Below, piece after piece: positions 24,241 through 36,461 of a DNA stretch of 64,000 nt (its first letter is position 1; each line of letters starts with the position of its first letter). This DNA comes from Helichrysum umbraculigerum. Taxonomy: Eukaryota; Streptophyta; Magnoliopsida; Asterales; Asteraceae. Made by a program: the position numbers and the translations under genes. The stretch is taken from assembly GCA_949592205.1 (NCBI GenBank), contig CATIUR010000005.1, positions 92,629,277 through 92,693,276 of the forward strand, given 5' to 3'. The notes under the pieces were generated by a model. It did no database searches and was not told where the DNA came from. It was given only the letters and a program-made list of their open reading frames with translations.

Positions 24241-25477
24241 TAACAAGAATTGGAGTTTGGTTTTGAGTTGTGAGCCGAGATGATAGTATTATGTAACCAT
24301 CAATAGATTATTTTAATTTTTTATTTGTTTTTGGTTTAGTCTCTAAAGTTTAGAAATATTGTTATCGAATTTTTACCAGTATTTTGTTAGCAAGAAGTAA
24401 AAAACTAGTAATAGATCGTAAGGTTAGTTTTATGCGACTTATTTAAAAAATGTAATTGTGCAAAGTTGTTTTACAATCATACTAGTACTATGAATTTTGA
24501 AAGTGTTCAATTACATGTTTAGTGTTGAAAGCAGATATGTTATGTGTTATAAGAGTCACATGATTTTATAAGCTGGTTGAGAAGAGATTGTGTGGATATA
24601 TATATTTGTGTGTCATGTGAGTCGGTTAACATACTGTCTGGCCAGCAAGCTAATGTGAAGATATTGATACAAGAGAAGGTCAACAAGCCCTTACTTTTAA
24701 TTATTGTCAACAAACCAACATACATCCGACCGAGATAAGAGAGAGGCAATCAAGCCTTTGCTTGTGATTTTGTTCGTGTTGAAAGAGATTTTATTGAAAA
24801 TCGCTAAGAGAATATTTTCTATAGGGTTTATTGTTAGGAAGTGTATTATAATTTACCTCGTTAGCAATCGTATTAAGCGTACTTTTAGAACTTCTATTGT
24901 ATGTATGGGTGTAAATCTCGTCTATCGTATGTATGCTTGATTGCTTTCCCTTTTTGACTTCTTTTTTGTCAAGGCAAAAAAAAAAGTGTACATACAATAG
25001 ACGGAGGAAGCCAAAAAAGAAAATTGTACATGCAATAGACAATGATTTACATGTTCCATACATATAATACAATATAGCAAATGAATTTAGGTCTCATACG
25101 ATAGTAAAAGAGACAGTATAATACACTTTAAAACAATAAACTCTTTTCTATATTATTGAAGGAGAAAAAGATTTATTGTGTGTGACATTTTGATATAGAA
25201 AATCGTGAACTCACCGGTGTTAGCGGGCCGAACATGTATCTCAAAATTGTTGTTACGTGTTAGTATAACTTAGCTAGAGAGATGATGAATCAAAAAGAGA
25301 AGAGAAAGTTTGTAAAGCTTTAAAACCTTCAAGTTGAATTGCTATTATCTAAGAATTTGTATTTAGAATAGTAAGATTTTCGGTGTATAGATAATTCATT
25401 TATTGGGATAGTTGTTAGAAGTTACACGCTCGAATTTTTCCGTTGACAAGCCTCGTCTAGCTAAAACCAAGGTTGAA
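24241..25477. other. AT-rich sequence, nothing recognised
   Basis: Only a short duplicated phrase (GTACATACAATAGAC near 24988 and a variant near 25025) stands out. Open frames are short and AT-driven. Confidence 0.4.
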
Positions 25478-25535
25478 CCCCACCCCCCCCCCCCCCCCCC
25501 CCCCCCGGCCCCCCCCCACCCCCCCTCCCCCCGCC
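25478..25535. repeat. Poly(C) tract
   Basis: About 58 bases, nearly all C with a few A, G and T interruptions. It sits exactly where AT-rich nuclear DNA gives way to GC-richer organelle-like DNA. It could be real junction sequence or an assembly weak point. Confidence 0.85.
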
Positions 25536-25831
25536 TAGAAGGGTCCGGAAGTTTTATCTGATCGAGTGGGCTATCACGATTAACAAAAAAAAATGTCTAA
25601 CTCTTCGTGGGACTTGCAATGACAACTTTATACCTCCCCCCATCAGCCGGTGTATGTGAGTTTCACTCCTTATAGCTATAGCTCTACATAACCTTCATAT
25701 GCGCTATAGATGTAGCGCTTATAAGGCAATTCAGGCATCATTAACAAGATGTAGGGCTATATAGGTTACGCTAGGCTTGCCATAAAGAAGCTAGGTAGAA
25801 AGCAAGTCAAGCAGGCTAGCAATAGTACAAG
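25536..25831. other. Probable organelle-derived DNA, left part
   Basis: GC content and texture differ clearly from the flanks and resemble non-coding plant mitochondrial DNA. No gene is recognised. The element inserted at 25832 separates it from the right part beginning at 30058. Organelle origin is my inference from composition and style, not from an identified gene. Confidence 0.4.
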
Positions 25832-26305
25832 TAGGGGTGTTCAAAAATATCCGTATCCGAATTTGTTATCCGAATATCCGAATATCCGAAAATCCGATCT
25901 GAAATTATCCGAAATTTCGGATATCCGAAAATTCGGATATCCGAATTTCGGATATCCGATTTTTCGGATTCGGATAGCGTTTTTCAGATAATTCGGATAG
26001 TTCGGATATCCGAACTATCCGAAAGTTTGATTTTTGTTCGAACATTATTGGAATTAGTTTGGGCTCAGGGGTACAAAATGTAAATATAATAATAATAAGT
26101 AAGAACTTTCCCAATTAAACAAAACCTAGTGAAGTAGTGAGTGCTTTTCTCTAGCCTATCTATTTTTCCCAGCTCTCATCCACCGCCGTTCGGTAAAGTA
26201 AGGATTAAATACGATTTTCTTTTTTCTAAAATGCATTAGATCTGGAAGATTAAGAGAAACCCCATGTCTATTCTACTTTTTAAATACGATTTTTCTTTCT
26301 ATTAT

Positions 26306-27463
26306 GACAAAATTGCATGGATCATCCCTGTGGTTTGGACAAAATAACAGTCCCCGTCCCTGTGGTTTTTTTTTTACCTAGGGCATCCCTAAACTTGCAA
26401 TTTGTTGCATGGGGAGTCCTTCTGTCTAACGATTGTTAGTTTAGTCCGTTAAAGAACTTTGAATGTAATAATTTTAATGGCAAAGGCTATTAGTGTAATT
26501 TTTATTTTTTAATAATAATTAATATTTAATGTCTTTTTAGTTGAAATTAAGTAAGTTGTCTTTAATAAACTTTTCAAGTTAATTTAACTATTTTAACTGA
26601 TTTTTTTAATATTTATGTTTTGTGACAATTGAAATGATCAACTTGTTTATTCTAGTTTCGAATCCGAATCCGAATCCGAAATTTCGGATATCCGAAAATT
26701 TCAGATATCCCAACTCGGATATCCGAATATTCCGAAATTTATTACTTTTAAGCTTTTAAATCGAGATTCTCTATATATTCGGTTGCTAAGTACGTACAAT
26801 TAACCAAAATACTCTACACTTCTTCCATTTAGAAAGTATTTTAATCATTTCTTGATGTTATTGCAAATAATTTGTATACTACGACGGCAAAGTTACATAT
26901 TAAAATGGGAAAAAATTAAAAAAGTTTTGAAAATTTCAGATATCGGATATCCGAAATATCCGAAAATTTTGAAATATGTTATCCGAATCCGAAAATTCGG
27001 ATATCCGAAATTTCGGATATTTTCGGATCGGATTTTCGGATTACGGATACAGATACTTTTGAACACCCCTACTAAAAAGTGAAAACGGATACAAGATATG
27101 TGAAATCGAAACTAGAATAAAAAAGTTGATCATTTCAATTGTCACTAAAAAAATAAATATTAAAAAAAATAAATTAAAATAGTTAAATTAACTTGAAGAG
27201 GTTATTAAAACAACTTGCTTAATTTCAACTAAAAAGGCATTAAATAATTATTATGATTAAAAAATAAAAATTACCCTAATAGCCTCTGCTATTAAAATTA
27301 TTACATTCAAAGTCCTTTAACGGACTAAACTAATAATCGTTAGACATAAGGACTCCCCACGCAACAAATTGCAAGTTTAAGGATGCTCTAGGTCAAAAAA
27401 AATCCACAAGGACGGGGAGTGTTATTTTGTGCAAACCACAGGGACGATCCACGCAATTTTGTC
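26306..27463. mobile_element. Mutator-type MITE with long inverted arms, 9-bp TSD
   Basis: The outer ends are inverted copies of GACAAAATTGCRTGGATC. The arms run about 350 bp each (26306-26660 and 27100-27463). The flanking 9-mers TTCTATTAT (26297-26305 and 27464-27472) are identical, which is diagnostic for a Mutator-superfamily insertion. The centre (about 26655-27075) is a piece of another hAT-like element. No coding capacity. Confidence 0.92.
26655..27072. mobile_element. Partial second hAT-like copy inside the MITE
   Basis: TATCCGAA-rich sequence ends rightward in TTGAACACCCCTA (27060-27072), an intact hAT-type terminus of the same family as the host element at 25832. The matching left terminus is missing, so this copy was truncated before or after insertion. 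Confidence 0.65.
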
Positions 27464-27635
27464 TTCTATTATTCATAAGATCCTTTATTGCTATTCAAAG
27501 CTTTTTGTTTCATAAATGATTAAATCATGTGCTACTTTGAACGAACTGTTTTCTGAATCAATTACTTATTAAACAATTATTTGTGTGTTTGACTTGTGTT
27601 CTTTGTATTGTAGACAATGAAGATGAAGATTTTAA

Positions 27636-29793
27636 GACTCCTACCAACAGTGACTAACTACTGACGCGTCAGTTCGTGCCACGTCTGCGCCACATCAACT
27701 TTTCCCACAACTGACACAAACTGACATTTACTGACATTTCACTCCCTACAGAAACATCACTTCACTTATTTTCAGGGCCTCACACACTATTTCATTTATT
27801 TATTTAATACAAAAACACTTATATTTGCAAAATAAAAAACATTACATTAATATTAAACTAAAGATTTAAATTCCTAAAAGTAAAAAAAAAAATTAATTTA
27901 TTGAAAATAAAAAAAAAACATTACATTAATATTAAATAAAAGATTACAATTCCTAAAAAATAAAAAAATACATTTATTGAAAACTAGAAATATTATTAGT
28001 CATCTACTCCGAGCCGTCTTCGTTTTCGTTGTCGTCCTCGTCCGGTTGTACTGCGTGACCAAAAACCGTGGTGTAATCCGTCTCATAATTATCAACCACG
28101 GTTTTTCGGACCTTTTCGAGCATTTTTTTCTCCTTGCCCTTGAGAAACGACGGTATTGGTTTATATAACATTTTCCACGATTTAAGAATGGTTTTTTTGG
28201 TCGCGTTATGTTTTATTGCTTCCAATGCTTCTTTTTGTGATTCCGCGGCTTGTATGTTTGCCAAACGTTCTTTTTCTTTGAGAGATCTTGAAGAAGTGGC
28301 GGCGTCACTTGAGCCCGAGCTTTTTTGGGATTTTCGTGAAGAAGTACGACCGGGCGGGCGACGTATCAAGTCGTTTTGGAACAACCGTTCCATGTTAGCT
28401 GCAAGAGGCTCGGAAGTAGGAATGTCGTCACCAAGATTTATCGTCTCGAGCTCGGGTTGGGTTGGCACTTGTCGGTTGCCCATGATTCCACCTGTTTCAA
28501 GAAACTTTGGATGATTTTTCACTACGTGCCAACAATCTTCGTATATGAATGCTCTTTTTTGTTGGTCCTTGAACGCGGCCTTACACGCCTTAATAATTTG
28601 TTCGTCACTTGCACCGCTTTGACGAGGATTCGTTAGATCTTTGTGGATTGCAATGAAGATTTTGCAATCGGTACGAATCTTGTTCCATTTTCCTTGAATT
28701 TGGCTCAAGGTACGGGGTTTAGGCGCCACCGTATTATAATCGGCTTCGACTTTGTCCCAAAAAACTTCGTAGCTTTGAGAAGCGCCTCGTTTATCTTTTT
28801 CGGATCGGTGGATCCAACGCTCGGCTAATATAATCGCTTCCTCGTCGCTCCATTTGACTTGTACCCTTGTTGCCGGAGCTTTTTCTTTTGATTTTCCTTT
28901 CTTCACCACGGGTTCGGGTTCGGGCTCGGGAACGGGTTCGGGTTAGGTTTCGGGAATCGTTTCGTCGTCGATATCGGGATGTGGCGGCGTGTTGATGTTT
29001 TCGAATTGTGGATGGCTAATTGGTGTTGGTGGGTATGTTGTGTAAGCCGAGTGATGTGGTTGGTGCATATAATGTGGGTTTCCAAATGGCGCGGGAGTTT
29101 GGTGGATTGGAATATGTGGTGAGAAATGATGATACGTTGAGTAGTTTTGGTAACCTTGGAATGGTGGCGATGGATTTGAGTATAGTGCAAAGCCGGGTGG
29201 TTGACTAGGAGAAGAGTTGCTCGATTGAGCGGAAGAAGTGGCACTTGGGGAATCGTGATTGCGGGTTTGATTCGGTATTGGATTGTTGATTAAGTTGTTC
29301 CACATATCGTCGGCGGTTGAGTGACGTCGACTCATTTTTGTATTTGTGTTTGATATGAGAGAAGTGGTATGAATATTATTTTTTGAGTTGTATATTGAAT
29401 TTGGTTTGAATATTGGTTAAAAGGTTGGAAAAAGGTTGGATAAAAGTATAAATAAAGTGTGAAATGAGGTGGGTTTTTGTATGAAATTTGGGGTTGGGTT
29501 AAATTGGTATTTATAGGGGATGAAAATTGAGTTGGAAAAAAAAAATAATGTTTTTTTTTTTGTAGCCGTTTGACCCCCCAACGGTCCAAAATTTTTTTTT
29601 TTTTTTTAAATCGTCAGTTTTCATCGAAAAAAGGAAAAAAAAAAAAAAAACTGACGCGGGCCCCACGTTCTCACTCCCTCCGTCGCCAAACCGAAGCCTC
29701 AAACCGACGCCGGCCAACCGACGGGCCGTGCCTATGGCGTCGGTGCCGTCGGTTGAAACCGACGCCCCCAACCGACGTCCGTTGGGACGAGTC
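27636..29793. mobile_element. PIF/Harbinger element with only the Myb/SANT-like gene
   Basis: Terminal inverted repeats are GACTCCTACCAAC and (minus strand) GACTCGTCCCAAC. The flanking trinucleotide TAA (27633-27635 and 29794-29796) is the TWA-type target duplication of PIF/Harbinger. The element holds an ORF1-type Myb/SANT gene on the minus strand but no DDE transposase, so it depends on proteins from elsewhere. Subterminal blocks contain repeated ACTGAC and CCGACG motifs. Confidence 0.83.
28004..29335 (-). pseudogene. Harbinger ORF1-type Myb/SANT-like protein, one premature stop
   Basis: The 443-codon frame starts at ATG 29335. Residues 1-130 are Pro/Ser/Asn/His-rich, then TAA interrupts at 28943-28945. 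The same frame continues through a PEPEPEP linker into a basic KKGKSKEK stretch and a SANT/Myb-like trihelix (VKWSDEEAIILAERWI, then QIQGKWNKI). A C-terminal lysine-rich coiled region resembles the 'NAM-associated C-terminal' domain often labelled glutathione S-transferase T3-like in plant genomes. In PIF/Harbinger elements this protein partners the transposase in DNA binding and nuclear import. An ATG in the downstream part (28909) could still give a 301-residue protein with the SANT domain intact. Confidence 0.82.
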
Positions 29794-30057
29794 TAATAAC
29801 CAAGAAAAGGGTGACTTTGTACCTGTAATTCAAAGGGAAAGAGAAAGAAAAGACAACTTAATATTTTCTTGAATTTATTTTCGAATATTCGGATATCCGA
29901 GTTCGGATATCCGAAAATTTGGATACCCGAATTTTGGATATCCGAAATTTCAGATTCGGATTTCGGATAGCAAAATCCGGTATCCGAAATTTCGGATATC
30001 CGAAATTCGAATATCCGAATTTTCGGATATCCGACTTTGAACAGCCCTAAGTACAAA

Positions 30058-30655
30058 CAAGGAAAAAAGGACAACCAAGAAAGATGCCTACTTTGGAACG
30101 GAGATCCACAGTTCTGTTCTCCGTATGCCTAATGGGCTTGTGATTGTGGGAAAAGCAACGGCGGCCACAGGGGGGGAAAATTAAGTGGGCTTAGTATAAA
30201 ACATCTTAGAAGGATATAAATAGGCAGTCCATCCGCTTTCCTCTATGTCAGCTGACCCTCAACCGCATTAGAGGTCTTCTAAAAAATAAATCAAACTAAA
30301 TAATAGAAGGAAGAATCGAAACATGCTAACTAAGTAACTATATAAACCGAGTCTCTTCCTGACGCACAAAAGGAGCTTCCGTAGTTAAAATGAGAATGTG
30401 ATTCAAACGCAACACATTTTGAATGAGATAGTGAGAAGAGTGGTTGAACCGGAAAAGATTTTTTTTATGCGGCTTTCCTTCTTTGCTTCTTACCCCGTAG
30501 TAGGATATTTTCTTAACAATTAGTCATGGATCCCCTTTGGCTTTGCTAGGAACCTAGTGCTTTCTTGTGACAACGGAATAGAAGGAATTGCCTTTTATTC
30601 TCTCTTTTTCGCCTTTTGGCCTAGTCAAAGCAATTTAACCTCCACAAACTATGAC
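30058..30655. other. Probable organelle-derived DNA, right part
   Basis: Continues 25536-25831 after removal of the hAT-like insertion. Again GC-richer than the surroundings, non-repetitive, with G-runs and mixed purine texture of plant mitochondrial spacer DNA. No gene recognised. It fades into AT-rich nuclear sequence near 30655. Confidence 0.4.
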
Positions 30656-31421
30656 CTCCACAAAATGCTAATCGAATATCCACTATGTATATTTATTTAC
30701 AAGGTAAAAAAAATAGAAATTTAAAATTACGTAGAGGCATAAATAAATGAAAAAATATAGCAAAATATACCCAACCTACTAGATCCTTTAGATAAAAATA
30801 AGGGTAAGAAGCAATTTATCCATCTCTGAATGTATACTCAGTTGAACATGTATTTATAAGCAGGGTAGGGGATGTAAAACTGATGTGCATTTATTATTTG
30901 AAAATAACGTTGGTAAGGAAAGATGGGAAAAGGTTATCTTCAATTGTAAATTTTGGTGCGAACAGTTGATCCTTATTCAAATAGAAAATTTTAGAAAATG
31001 GATTATATTATATAAAAATTATCACAACAACAACAAAAGCATCATTTTATACATTTTAAACAATAATATAAATTTTAAGTTATCACATAAACACATTTCA
31101 TGTGTGAAACCATTAAGCAAACTCAATATTAAAATTTACAACCAATTAAACTATATTAATTTCAGCAAAAATGTGTCTATGTTTGTACTTTTATTTAAAT
31201 AACCTTTTTATTTAGATAAACTGAAACAATATAACGAAAATATATCCAACTTTAAAGCGGACGGTGAGTGGCTATCTTATACATGAGAAATCAAATAAAT
31301 AACACGAAAGTATAAGTATTTAATCTTATATCGTTTACCTCAAATTTTAGTTAAGTGTATCATAAATATCATTTATCTCAATTTCGATGAGGTCTGTATA
31401 GCCTTAGATAACAAAGCAATT
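30656..31421. other. AT-rich spacer, no gene
   Basis: A 105-codon frame at 30885-31202 is Asn/Ile/Lys-rich, as random AT-rich DNA would give, and has no domain. Confidence 0.5.
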
Positions 31422-31424
31422 ATG

Positions 31425-34400
31425 CACTACAAAATAAAAGCCATATACTGACTCATGTTTTTCCTTACTTAAAAATAGAACAGTCATTAAAAGCATATTT
31501 CAGGCCTACTTTGACCGAAATAACTTTAACTTTTGACAAAAATAAGAGAAAACTTTTACAAGATAAATCGAAACATAAAATGCAAGTAAATACGAAGGTA
31601 TCAAAACCCTAATTATAGACACACACACACACACTCTAGTCTCTACGGCGATTCTTCGTCATCGTCCATCACTGTCAACGGCCGTCATGCGGTCTCCTAT
31701 ACCGGCGGTCACAGTCGGCAGCTCTCATCTCCGTGGGCTATCACCATCGTCGATATCACCGTAAGCGAATTTTACGTCATCGGTTATCATCGTCACCGTC
31801 TCTACTTCCAACTTCGTAATCATAATTAAGCGTGCAATTTCTCCTTCATTCAGTTTCTATACGATAATAAATATTGATTAATCTATCAATAAATTGCTCA
31901 TGCTCGACAATTGTCTTAATTACAGATCGATTATATTTCTAAAAGGCCCGAACTCTGTATATCGATCGTCGAATTGAAGAAACACCAAAGGAAGATTAGG
32001 TTTGCATTATAGACCGTATTCACTCTTTTTTTTTGTAATTTTTTCAGTTGATCTGTTTGAATAAGTATTTATTAGGCACATTTACTTGAAATCAACTAAT
32101 GTATCTAGTCTGCTATTTTTTCCATGTATTTTTGTGTGCCTATAATTGCTAGTTTAAAGAAGTTTGTATTTGATAGGTTTATATGCATTGGAAGTGTTTG
32201 ATAAAATGCATGAATAGAATTTGATCTGTTTAATCATTTGACAAATGGTGAGCAGGGGATCTTAATATTAATAATGCAAGTTTGGTTGTTCTTTTACATG
32301 TTTGTTTACACTCACAAGTTGTTTGATATAATGCATAAGTGCAAGTCAAGGTATGGCAGTTTTGTATCCAACTTGTTTCTGTGATTTTGTATTTAACATA
32401 TGCTATTGTTTCTTCATTTGTCACATTGCCTCTATAATGTAGGCAAAAGATGTATCATGAGTAGAAAGAATGATGATGATTGTCCTATTTCACAGTAGAG
32501 GCTTATCTGTGAGGGTAAGTGTAGCATACTTGAAGAATAAAAAATGTGTTATTCTTGAGTATGCTTATTTTGGTTTCCCTAATTTATATGCAGAGAGGAA
32601 TTGAAATGCTACTGGAAAATCAGCTTCAAAGGTAATTTTATGGTTCCTAAAGTACTTGAACATTATAATGTTTGCCACTTGTACTTTGTGTCTACTTATG
32701 ATTGTAGATGTGAATCATATCATGAAAGCAGAAAGGCTTCTTGATTGGGTAAGTAAAAGGATAGACTCAATCTGTGTAACTTAAGGGTTGCATGAGTCTT
32801 GTAGTTCATGTCTTTGAGTTTTAGTGATCTCTATACACATAATATATTCTTTATGTGCAATTTAATTGATGTGATGTTCTTTTTTACTAGCTCTTGGTGG
32901 CTGGAAGTCAACAGCTTTTTATTTGTCCATGAAGGGAACCTTTTGTTTGCAGTTGCTTCGAATTATATTAGTGGCTTAAGGAGCTGAACTTGTAATCCGA
33001 TCCTTGGCAGCACACCTCTGGTTTGTAATAGGTTATGGAATTCTATGATTTGCATTTTTCATCTACATGCATATCTCGAAGGTGCGTTATTCATGTCAGT
33101 TTTATGTCTTGTCCTCATGTTGCTTGTACATTACTCAGATTTTTTTATCTTTTTGTACAGGTGTGGATTTCAAGAAAGACCGTGAGTGATTGTGGATGGG
33201 AATAAGGAGACCGACAACACAAGTGTACAGATTTACAATGCAATGTAAGACCTCTTCTCTTTCACAGTTAAAGAAATATTCTATTCGATGCTGAATTTCT
33301 CATGCAAGTATTTTCTAAAGTTTAGACATATATATGGTACTGTATATATGCGAACTACTCCATCTTCTTGTTTTAGGAGTTATCCTTCCAAACTACATAT
33401 CTCTTATTATGGCTTCTTTACATTCTTTGATTTCTTCATTAAAACGTGATATTACTAGTAGAAGATTCCCGTTAGTCCATTCTTCAAATCTCAAACTTAT
33501 AGTTTAGGTTTTTGTCTTATTGTATCGATGGCAGAGTCAGAAGACCACTTGTTTGCAAACGATATATAGGAAATATGGGAGACCGGTGATCATTTTGTTG
33601 TTCACCTGATTCAAGAGGATGTTGCTCTAACTTTCTCATTCTAATAGTTTTAATTATTCTCACATATCAAGCTTTAGTTTCAACGGAAGTGTCTTTGGAG
33701 AGATATGGGTTGCAAATGCAATATAAAGAAGTTTGTATATGTGACCTATAAGATGATATGCATTTGATTTCTTCATTTATATAGTTATAAAATTTCTGAT
33801 AACCCACGAAGTAATAAAAATGAGCTGCGGTTGTTAAATTGGGCAGGCTTTGGTGAAAGGATATGAAGAAAAGCAGGGGGATGGAGCTGAAGGTGATCAT
33901 GTGGAGAGGTAAATGGCTGCCAATCCATAGAATATGTGTATTATAGTATCAACAAAATGGTGAGGATTCGTTAAAGAGAGGTAGCAAAGCAGAGTACACC
34001 AAAAGAAAAGTTAGTTTTTAGTATGGTTCAAAATGGCCAGGGGCTGCAAGTTCGTCATATTTATGTTCTTTTACACGATTAGATCTGTATATTTCTGAAT
34101 TTGTACATGGCTTTTGCCCATTTATAGGTAATGAAGTCTTAATAGGTTGGCCCAACCCGAACCGCCATATATGGACATGTTTTGAGCAATAGAATAACAG
34201 TTTGTTTACATTGCGTGACATGTGCTTGTTTTCCTTAGTTATTTGACTGCGTTAGTTTTGATTTTGTAGGTACGTTGATTGAATATGATAGCTACTCAAC
34301 TTCTGGTATGTATTTATACTTATCCATCCAGGATATATTGGATTATTGAGCTCGGTTGCAATTTTAAATAGTAAATATATGTTAATCAGGGACCACTGAT

Positions 34401-35090
34401 CTTATACTTATGCACGACTATAGCTTTCATTAACGCTTACTGAAAGCTTTTTTGTGTTTAGTTTACATACACATTCTGAGTTTGTAAGTTAGCGGCTCTT
34501 AAAATGATAAAATCTTATAGTTTGCCCATGTAAATTCCTTCTTTAACTTTTGCAGATGTTGAACAAACTTTTAATGGAGCTATTTTGGAGCAGCATAGAT
34601 GTTGATACTCTTGTTTTTTCAACCTTTTTGTACCTCTAATGTATTAGATCATTAAGTTTTAGACTTATAGATTATATATTTGCATTGTGAGTTACTTGAA
34701 GTTTGGACATGTTTTGAGGAATGAAAGTATTATATATATGCATTGTGAGTTACTTTATCTATTTTGTAGTATTATTTTGATTTATAGCAAATACAAAAAA
34801 TTAGAAACCTCCTATGAAAATTGTAGTGCAGAAAGTATCAGTTACCAGTAAGGAAGTATGATCCTAGTAGTTGATGGTTCTAAAAGCTCTTTACTCACTG
34901 AATAACTTTAGTCATTAAAGCCTTTGAACTTTTACTCACTGAAGTTATTAGTCATATTAGACTTTTAGCGATGGCTTTGTTAGTGACTCTTTTTTATTAA
35001 GTAGGAGTAGCATTTTATGCCTTTAATGACTGTTTTTGTATCTTTAATGACTGTTTGTTTTAGTCATTAAATGGCATATATCTTGTAGTG
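31425..35090. mobile_element. Non-autonomous CACTA element with TSD ATG
   Basis: The left end is CACTACAAAATAAAAGCC (31425). The right end on the minus strand is CACTACAAGATATATGCC (35090). Both are flanked by ATG (31422-31424 and 35091-35093), the 3-bp CACTA duplication. The right subterminal region repeats AGTCATTAAA in both orientations; fewer copies occur at the left. The 3.7-kb interior lacks transposase frames but looks like a spliced transcription unit: a GC-rich leader at 31640-31770, then several exon-sized islands with GT and AG borders (for example G|GTAAGT near 32514 and 32749). Confidence 0.9.
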
Positions 35091-35093
35091 ATG

Positions 35094-35944
35094 GCACAAA
35101 GTTAGCATAAACAATAATAGGAAAATCTACTGAATTGGAATTTAGTAGATTGATTCAACCGAGCAATGTAAAATTAAATAAAAAAAGTTATTGTAAAGAA
35201 GACAACCACAGTTACTCATTAATGAATAAAAGTAAGCAACTAATATACCGAGTTAGTGACAATGATATGATATTAAAGTGTGATCTTATGGATGGTTGTC
35301 TGCTAGAGTCAAAGCTTTCTTTTGTTCATGGGATCAATGGAAGACTTAATTGGTGCATGTTTGCTGTGTTGTTTGGTGTGTTCAGGTTTTTCATGGGTCA
35401 GACAGTCTCAATCAGGTTGCTTTATCTGAGGCGTTACTGGGATTTTATTTCTGTTTTGGTCATAAAAAGTGTGTATTGGTTGGTGGCAGGCCCGTCTCAC
35501 TGAGTTCGAGTGCCCTGTTCAATAGATATAAATAGGCCCTCCCTTCATAAAGATATAAATAATATACTATGTATAAAATTGCTATATATAAGTAAACCAA
35601 TTCAATAAATATTTACGAAAATGTTACTAATACAAAAAACCTAAAATACAATAGCAAAGTGTGCTATCTCACATGATTACATTCATCGTAATTTACTATT
35701 TGAATTGGATCATATTTACTATTTACCTATTTATATACGTAGTGGGTATACCGTATACGAAAAATGGGCCCCTCATAGATTATGGGCACTGTGTATGCAC
35801 ATGCTCAAATCCGCCACTGATGGGACTGGTTGATCGAAAAGGACAGGGTAGGACGACAAGTTGAGTTATTAAACTGGTGATTGGTTTTGTATAACTACTG
35901 CATTGCATTGCATCCATTTTAATGTTTGATGTTTGACAATTGAC
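35094..35944. other. Spacer with possible hAT remnant, no supported gene
   Basis: A 122-codon frame at 35135-35503 has no domain. Within 35491-35818 the borders CAGGCCCGTCTC and (minus strand) CAGTGGCGGATTTG each look like hAT-type ends, but they do not match one another and no 8-bp duplication was found. Confidence 0.35.
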
Positions 35945-35948
35945 ATAC

Positions 35949-35979
<31 letters not shown>

Positions 35980-35981
35980 CA

Positions 35982-36067
<86 letters not shown>
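35945..36067. repeat. (CATA)n followed by (AT)n microsatellite
   Basis: About 16 CATA units (35945-36010) run into about 28 AT units (36011-36067). The MULE terminal repeat begins directly after the AT run. Confidence 0.97.
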
Positions 36068-36070
<3 letters not shown>

Positions 36071-36120
36071 GCATGATCCAGAGGGAAGGGGTACTTTTGG
36101 GGGGAAGGGGGGAAGCAGCC
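36068..36120 (+). repeat. MULE left terminal inverted repeat (core)
   Basis: G-rich terminus beginning GTGGCATGATCCAGAGGG. Weaker similarity to the right end may continue for another 100 bp. Confidence 0.65.
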
Positions 36121-36461
36121 ATCTCACCGTTCATCTTCATCATTCAACTCCCGCTCATGATATGTACTGTGCACCTGCGCTTCAATGAGTTTACAGGGAA
36201 GGGGTTAAAACAGTAATTTCATATTATTCGTTTTTATTTATTTTAAAAACACGTAATTCAATTACGTATATGCATATACGCTATTGATTCAATTTCGTTC
36301 GTCGTCTTCTTCATCTGTTGCACAAATTTCGTTGGCGTAATCCATTAATCGATTCCCCGCTAACATAAACTGAACTTTGTATACATTCAATTCCGTTGTT
36401 TCTTCAATGCCCTAAACATCGTTCATAATTAGGGCTCAGATCGTAGTCGCATTCGTTGATT

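Larger units (their letters stand above)
25832..30049. mobile_element. hAT-like element with TATCCGAA subterminal repeats, carrying nested insertions
   Basis: The ends are TAGGGGTGTTCAAAA and (minus strand) TAGGGCTGTTCAAAG. Flanks AGTACAAG (25824-25831) and AGTACAAA (30050-30057) match at seven of eight bases, an 8-bp hAT-style duplication. Both ends are packed with TATCCGAA / TTCGGATA motifs. Own sequence is 25832-26305, 27473-27635 and 29794-30049; the rest is nested insertions. A fragment near 27596-27632 (TTGTATTGTAG then ACAATGAAGATG) looks like a splice acceptor and exon start, perhaps a transposase relic. Confidence 0.75.

Noticed and set aside
28134..28828. Plus-strand open frames across the SANT gene
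   Set aside because: Antisense shadows of the minus-strand Harbinger ORF1 gene.
30885..31202. 105-codon open frame
   Set aside because: Asn/Ile/Lys composition typical of random AT-rich DNA; no domain.
35135..35503. 122-codon open frame next to the CACTA element
   Set aside because: No motif, atypical composition, and an overlapping frame is equally open; no splice or promoter evidence.
35491..35818. Possible small hAT element (CAGGCCCGTCTC ... CCGCCACTG)
   Set aside because: The two ends do not match each other and no 8-bp duplication was found.
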